This document shows positions 60,134-64,000 of a stretch of DNA of 64,000 nt, in pieces. Under the pieces are notes generated by a model, which did not search any database, had not been told where the DNA came from, and saw only the letters and a program-made list of their open reading frames with translations. The stretch is from the NCBI RefSeq assembly GCF_003335215.1, contig NZ_QPGB01000001.1, positions 434,001-498,000 of the forward strand, given 5' to 3'. Position 1 is the stretch's first letter, and each line of letters opens with the position of its first letter. This DNA comes from Parvibium lacunae. GTDB taxonomy: Bacteria > Pseudomonadota > Gammaproteobacteria > Burkholderiales > Burkholderiaceae_D. Both the position numbers and the translations under genes were made by a program.

Positions 60134-60925
60134 ATGGGCTTTTTCCTGCGTCGTCGAGTCAATAAAACAGGGCCTCTCGCACTGTCGCCTGACTTATCCA
60201 CGCCTAACCATCTGCCTCGGCACATCGCTATCATTATGGATGGTAATGGGCGTTGGGCGAAGGCGCGCCTGCTTCCCCGTGTTGCGGGGCATAAAAAAGG
60301 GGTCGATGCGGTTCGTGAGATTGTCCGTGCTTGTAATGATTTAGGCATTCCCTATCTGACACTGTTTGCCTTTAGCTCAGAGAACTGGCGGCGTCCTGCT
60401 GAAGAAGTGTCATTACTGATGAAATTATTCATCACTGTCCTAGAAAGTGAAGCCGATAAGATGCATCAGCACGGCATTCGGCTTAAGGTGGTAGGCGACA
60501 TACAGGCGTTTGATGCGCGGTTGCAAGCGTTAATCCGTTCAGTCGAGGAAAAAACGGCCGCTAACGAACAGCTGACCTTAACTATCTGCGCAAACTACGG
60601 TGGCCGCTGGGATATTTTGCAGGCAGCACAAGCTTGGGTAAAAGCAAACCCAGATTCCGATTGCTCAGCGCTGACGGAGACTGCTTTAGAGCAATATCTT
60701 TCTATGGCTTATGCGCCCCCCCCTGATCTCTTCATCCGCACTGGAGGGGAGGAACGGATCAGTAATTTTCTACTTTGGCAAATGGCGTACACCGAGTTGT
60801 ACTTTACCCAAACCTATTGGCCTGAATTTAATCGTAAGGCGCTTGAGCGTGCAATTAATTCATATCAATCGAGAGAGCGTCGCTTTGGCCGGACGAGTGA
60901 GCAGATTCAAACCGCATCGACATAG
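60134..60925 (+). CDS. uppS: Undecaprenyl diphosphate synthase UppS
   Basis: A 263-residue cis-prenyltransferase that makes the C55 lipid carrier for peptidoglycan and O-antigen. The ATG at 60134 is preferred to the TTG at 60119. The catalytic Asp is in [16 protein letters not shown] (about residue 36). [15 protein letters not shown] and [28 protein letters not shown] follow. A basic N-terminal 25 residues precede the core. It sits in the usual frr-uppS-cdsA-dxr-rseP order. Confidence 0.97.
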   Translation: MGFFLRRRVNKTGPLALSPDLSTPNHLPRHIAIIMDGNGRWAKARLLPRVAGHKKGVDAVREIVRACNDLGIPYLTLFAFSSENWRRPAEEVSLLMKLFITVLESEADKMHQHGIRLKVVGDIQAFDARLQALIRSVEEKTAANEQLTLTICANYGGRWDILQAAQAWVKANPDSDCSALTETALEQYLSMAYAPPPDLFIRTGGEERISNFLLWQMAYTELYFTQTYWPEFNRKALERAINSYQSRERRFGRTSEQIQTAST

Positions 60926-60987
60926 TCTATGACGGTGTTTTCTGAATTAACTATATGGGATACGCTGATCCTGTCATCGGAGAAACG

Positions 60988-61830
60988 ATGTTAATCCGCC
61001 GTTTATTCACCGCCGCCGCACTCGCTGCCGTACTACTCCCCATTTTATTTTTAGGGAGTGCCTGGTGGTGGGCTAGTGTTACCCTAATTTTCTTACTTGC
61101 GGCAAGTTGGGAATGGCAACGTTTAATTAAACCAATGCCTTTTCAGCTATCTCGTGTTATGACATGGCCCAGAGGCGTGGTTGTCATGGCTGTTATTGGT
61201 GGGCTGACCTTGTATGGTCTTTTCTCCAATATCACCCCCGCCTATTTTGATCTCTTCCTTTACTGTGCCGTGAGTCTTTTTTGGATTGTCGCTGCGATTC
61301 CGCTAATGCGTTATCAGCAGGTCCATCGATTATCACTCTGGGTTGTCCTTTTTTTATTACTTGCCGCATGGTGGGCGGTCATTGCTGCGCGTGCAATTGG
61401 GATTGGTTATTTGCTCTCCATCATTTTTCTGGTGATCGCTGCAGATAGTTTTGCCTACTTTGTTGGACGCGCAATAGGGCGGCATAAGCTTGCTCCAACG
61501 ATTAGCCCTGGTAAAACCATCGAAGGTGTATTGGGAGGGGCTGTCGGGGTGCTACTGACTGCTGCTATTTTCATCCAGTATGTTCCCTGGGACAATTTCT
61601 TTCGCCTAAGCTGGCAGAAGTTAGGCTACTTTGCCTGTTTACCCTGGCTGACACTACTCTTCTTTTCTGTCGTAGGCGATTTATTTGAATCCGCATTGAA
61701 GCGTGCCGTCAATGTAAAAGATAGCAGTCAATTATTGCCGGGGCACGGTGGGGTACTTGATCGAATTGATGCGCTATTGCCAACCTTGCCGCTAGCGATG
61801 TTAATAACTTATTTTTTAAATCAACTTTAA
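60988..61830 (+). CDS. cdsA: Phosphatidate cytidylyltransferase CdsA
   Basis: A 280-residue inner-membrane enzyme that makes CDP-diacylglycerol from phosphatidate. The ATG at 60988 has GGAG 5 bases upstream, so the longer reading from 60955 is rejected. It has about eight membrane segments and the C-terminal signature VVGDLFESALKRAVNVKDSSQLLPGHGGVLDRIDAL. SFAYFVGRAIGRHKLAPTISPGKTIEG is also typical. The gene lies between uppS and dxr. Confidence 0.96.
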   Translation: MLIRRLFTAAALAAVLLPILFLGSAWWWASVTLIFLLAASWEWQRLIKPMPFQLSRVMTWPRGVVVMAVIGGLTLYGLFSNITPAYFDLFLYCAVSLFWIVAAIPLMRYQQVHRLSLWVVLFLLLAAWWAVIAARAIGIGYLLSIIFLVIAADSFAYFVGRAIGRHKLAPTISPGKTIEGVLGGAVGVLLTAAIFIQYVPWDNFFRLSWQKLGYFACLPWLTLLFFSVVGDLFESALKRAVNVKDSSQLLPGHGGVLDRIDALLPTLPLAMLITYFLNQL

Positions 61831-61844
61831 TACCAAGGTGAGAT

Positions 61845-63023
61845 ATGGCCGAGAGCACCATGCAGTCGCTCACTATTCTGGGTGCGACGGGTTCGATTGG
61901 CGGCAGCACGCTAGAGGTAATTCGCCGCCATCCTGAACGCTTTCGAGTTTATGCAGTGACCGCGTTTCAGCGTTGGCAAGCTCTATTACCGATCTGCCTT
62001 GAGTTTAAGCCTGACTATGCGGTTGTCGGCACAGAAGAGGATGCGACACAACTCCGCCTAAAACTTAAAGAGCAGCATTGCCTGACGCAGGTTTTGTCGG
62101 GTCCAGACTCATTGGTTGCCGTTGCGAGTGCCGCGGAGGTTGACATTGTGATGGCTGCCATTGTTGGTGCGGCGGGTTTGCCCCCAACCCTTGCGGCGGC
62201 GCGCGCGGGGAAACGTATCCTCCTTGCGAATAAAGAAGCGCTGGTGATGGCGGGGCCATTATTCATGACGGCGGTCAGAGAAGGCAAAGCCTGTTTGTTA
62301 CCGATCGATAGCGAGCATAACGCGATTTTCCAGTGTTTGCCTTCAGAAGGCGCGACTGCTGCAAATGGCGTACGACGATTATTGTTAACTGCGTCTGGAG
62401 GACCCTTTCGAGGTTGGGATACGGCAGCGCTTCGCACCGTTACCCCCGAACAGGCATGTGCTCATCCTAATTGGGTGATGGGGCGCAAAATTTCGGTGGA
62501 CTCCGCAACGCTCATGAATAAAGGCTTGGAAGTCATTGAAGCACACTGGCTGTTTGGGATGGAACCTGCTCGAATTGAAGTGGTGGTTCATCCACAGTCG
62601 GTGATTCATTCTATGGTTGAGTATGCCGATGGTTCAGTACTTGCACAATTGGGCCAGCCCGATATGCGCACCCCGATTGCGAACGGTCTTGCATGGCCCC
62701 AGCGCATTGACTCCGGGGTGACATCGCTGGATTTTACACGTCTGGCAGCGTTGACGTTTGAACCTGCTGATCAAGTTACCTTTCCTTGCTTACGCCTGGC
62801 CTATGCTGCTTTGGCAGCCGGAGGCAGTGCCCCGGCTATATTGAATGCCGCCAATGAAGTTGCTGTCGCAGCCTTTTTATCGGGGCATTCAACTTTTACT
62901 GGCATTGCCAAGACTGTCGCGGCTGTGCTGAACCGGTTGCCTACGGTTGCGTTGGAGAGCGTTGCGCATTTGCTGGAAATCGATCGTGAATCGCGAGAGT
63001 TGGCCACGCAGTTATTATCTTGA
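61845..63023 (+). CDS. dxr: 1-deoxy-D-xylulose 5-phosphate reductoisomerase
   Basis: A 392-residue enzyme of the MEP pathway that makes 2-C-methylerythritol 4-phosphate with NADPH. The Rossmann motif is [19 protein letters not shown] near residue 12. [24 protein letters not shown] (metal site Glu/Asp), [38 protein letters not shown] and [17 protein letters not shown] are all present. Together with uppS it supplies isoprenoid carriers. Confidence 0.98.
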   Translation: MAESTMQSLTILGATGSIGGSTLEVIRRHPERFRVYAVTAFQRWQALLPICLEFKPDYAVVGTEEDATQLRLKLKEQHCLTQVLSGPDSLVAVASAAEVDIVMAAIVGAAGLPPTLAAARAGKRILLANKEALVMAGPLFMTAVREGKACLLPIDSEHNAIFQCLPSEGATAANGVRRLLLTASGGPFRGWDTAALRTVTPEQACAHPNWVMGRKISVDSATLMNKGLEVIEAHWLFGMEPARIEVVVHPQSVIHSMVEYADGSVLAQLGQPDMRTPIANGLAWPQRIDSGVTSLDFTRLAALTFEPADQVTFPCLRLAYAALAAGGSAPAILNAANEVAVAAFLSGHSTFTGIAKTVAAVLNRLPTVALESVAHLLEIDRESRELATQLLS

Positions 63024-63053
63024 AATACAGAAGAGGCATTGGGAATCGCAGAT

Positions 63054-64000
63054 ATGTCTACGTTGATCGCTTTTCTACTCGCACTGGCAATCTTGATTAC
63101 CTTTCATGAGTTGGGTCATTATTGGATTGCCCGTTATTGCGGCGTCAAGGTATTGCGTTTCTCGTTTGGCTTTGGTCGGGTACTATGGCGTTATCAAGCC
63201 AGCCCAGATGCAACAGAATGGGTAATTAGTCTTATCCCTTTGGGGGGCTATGTCAAAATGCTCGATGAACGAGATCCTTCTCAATCGATTGCGACACCAG
63301 ACTTGCCCTATGCCTTTAATCGGCAGTCTTTGGGAAAGCGTGCGGCAATTGTAGCTGCTGGTCCATTGGCTAATTTTTTACTGGCTATTCTGTTATTGTG
63401 GCTGGCATTCTGGCAGGGAACCGAAGAGCCAACAGCGATTGTAGCCGCGCCGCCACCTCAAACGATCGCAGCTCAGCTAGGTTTGCAACGGGGTGATCAA
63501 ATCAGTGAAATCAACGGTCAAGCAGTCGTGAGTTGGGGCAGCTTTAGTGAATCGCTGTTGGCGGCCTGGATTAGCCAAGAGGAGATTGAGTTGCGCTGGC
63601 AGCGTCAATCTGATTCGCCTGCTCAATCAACAATGTTATTCAGTGGGCGTTGGCAACCCGAATCCTCATCAGTACCTTTGCAAGTCGAGCCAGATACACT
63701 GAAGAAATTAGGGTTTGTGCTGGCCTTGCCGGCGGCGAGGGTGACGCAGGTGCAGGCGGATAGTGCAGCCAGTTCCGCGGGATTGGCAGTGGGGGATCGT
63801 ATCTTAAAGGTTGCTGACAGGGTCCCTGATGCAGAACAGCCTTTGCCACAACTGATCGCGCCTTTGGCAAATCGGGCCGTCACACTCACGCTTGAGCGGA
63901 TGGAGGGAAAAGAGTGGGTCAAGCGCGAGCTTACCGCAGTTCCGCGCCTCGATGAAAAGACTCAGCAAGGGCGTTTGGGTATTGGCATTGCCTATGATTT
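63054..64000 (+). CDS. rseP: Intramembrane site-2 protease RseP (partial)
   Basis: The frame is open from the ATG at 63054 to the window end (about 315 residues), so the C-terminus is missing. The zinc motif HELGH (His18, Glu19, His22) lies in the first membrane segment, followed by the SLIPLGGYVKMLDERD loop and a second membrane segment (AGPLANFLLAILLLWLAFW). Two periplasmic PDZ domains begin near GLQRGDQISEINGQAV and GLAVGDRILKVAD. RseP cleaves the anti-sigma factor RseA in the envelope stress response and also removes remnant signal peptides. Confidence 0.95.
   Translation, partial: MSTLIAFLLALAILITFHELGHYWIARYCGVKVLRFSFGFGRVLWRYQASPDATEWVISLIPLGGYVKMLDERDPSQSIATPDLPYAFNRQSLGKRAAIVAAGPLANFLLAILLLWLAFWQGTEEPTAIVAAPPPQTIAAQLGLQRGDQISEINGQAVVSWGSFSESLLAAWISQEEIELRWQRQSDSPAQSTMLFSGRWQPESSSVPLQVEPDTLKKLGFVLALPAARVTQVQADSAASSAGLAVGDRILKVADRVPDAEQPLPQLIAPLANRAVTLTLERMEGKEWVKRELTAVPRLDEKTQQGRLGIGIAYD

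Overview
The window is a gene-dense, chromosomal 'core genome' segment of a Gram-negative bacterium, most probably a betaproteobacterium. The evidence is gene order and gene set: a surE-pcm-nlpD-rpoS block, a lepA-lepB-DUF4845-rnc-era-recO-pdxJ-acpS-nagZ block, dapC/dapD/dapE with a YffB-like protein and prmB, smc-zipA-ligA, and map/glnD divergent from rpsB-tsf-pyrH-frr-uppS-cdsA-dxr-rseP. RpoS, NlpD, ZipA, PilU and an OprB porin all point to an outer-membrane proteobacterium of the beta/gamma group. I cannot name the genus. I saw no tRNA, rRNA, CRISPR array, insertion sequence or prophage.

Layout. 1-5.7 kb: the tail of a SlyD-type FKBP isomerase, a secreted metallophosphoesterase coupled to mutS, then moaC with a DUF1853 gene. 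5.75-12.65 kb: a light/photorepair operon of five plus-strand genes (FAD oxidoreductase, divergent photolyase-like protein, iron-sulfur (6-4)-type photolyase, SDR protein without the catalytic Tyr, class I CPD photolyase). It is preceded by a perfect 10+1+10 palindrome and ends at a strong terminator. 12.7-22.5 kb: suhB, trmJ, an orphan PrpF-family gene, the surE-pcm-nlpD-rpoS stress block, a DEDDy exonuclease and rlmD. 22.5-31.7 kb: a Bax-inhibitor-1 family protein, then the lepA-to-nagZ run. 31.7-41.5 kb: minus-strand genes for a DUF3293 protein, an OprB-type porin, an ABC-F ATPase (YheS), PrmB, DapE, a YffB/ArsC-like protein, PilU, DapD and DapC. 41.7-53.2 kb: an EamA transporter, an RluF-like pseudouridine synthase, queF, smc-zipA-ligA, galU and a methylthioinosine phosphorylase. 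53.2-64 kb: map-glnD on the minus strand and the rpsB-to-rseP run on the plus strand, cut by the window end inside rseP.

Most genes are housekeeping: DNA repair (mutS, photolyases, recO, ligA), chromosome and division functions (smc, zipA), translation and its quality control (lepA, rpsB, tsf, frr, map, prmB, trmJ, rlmD), cell-envelope synthesis (uppS, cdsA, dxr, nagZ, lepB, rseP) and lysine/meso-diaminopimelate synthesis (dapC, dapD, dapE).

The most notable non-gene signal is a pair of related palindromic intergenic elements (20788-20966 and 29367-29512). They share terminal inverted repeats and a 35-base core that matches at 33 positions, and both end at the start of the next gene (rlmD and pdxJ). 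The most notable gene signals are the three different photolyase/cryptochrome paralogues in one operon and, within it, two proteins that lack residues normally considered essential. Starts were revised from the longest ORF where overlap, ribosome-binding site or family length argued for a downstream start.
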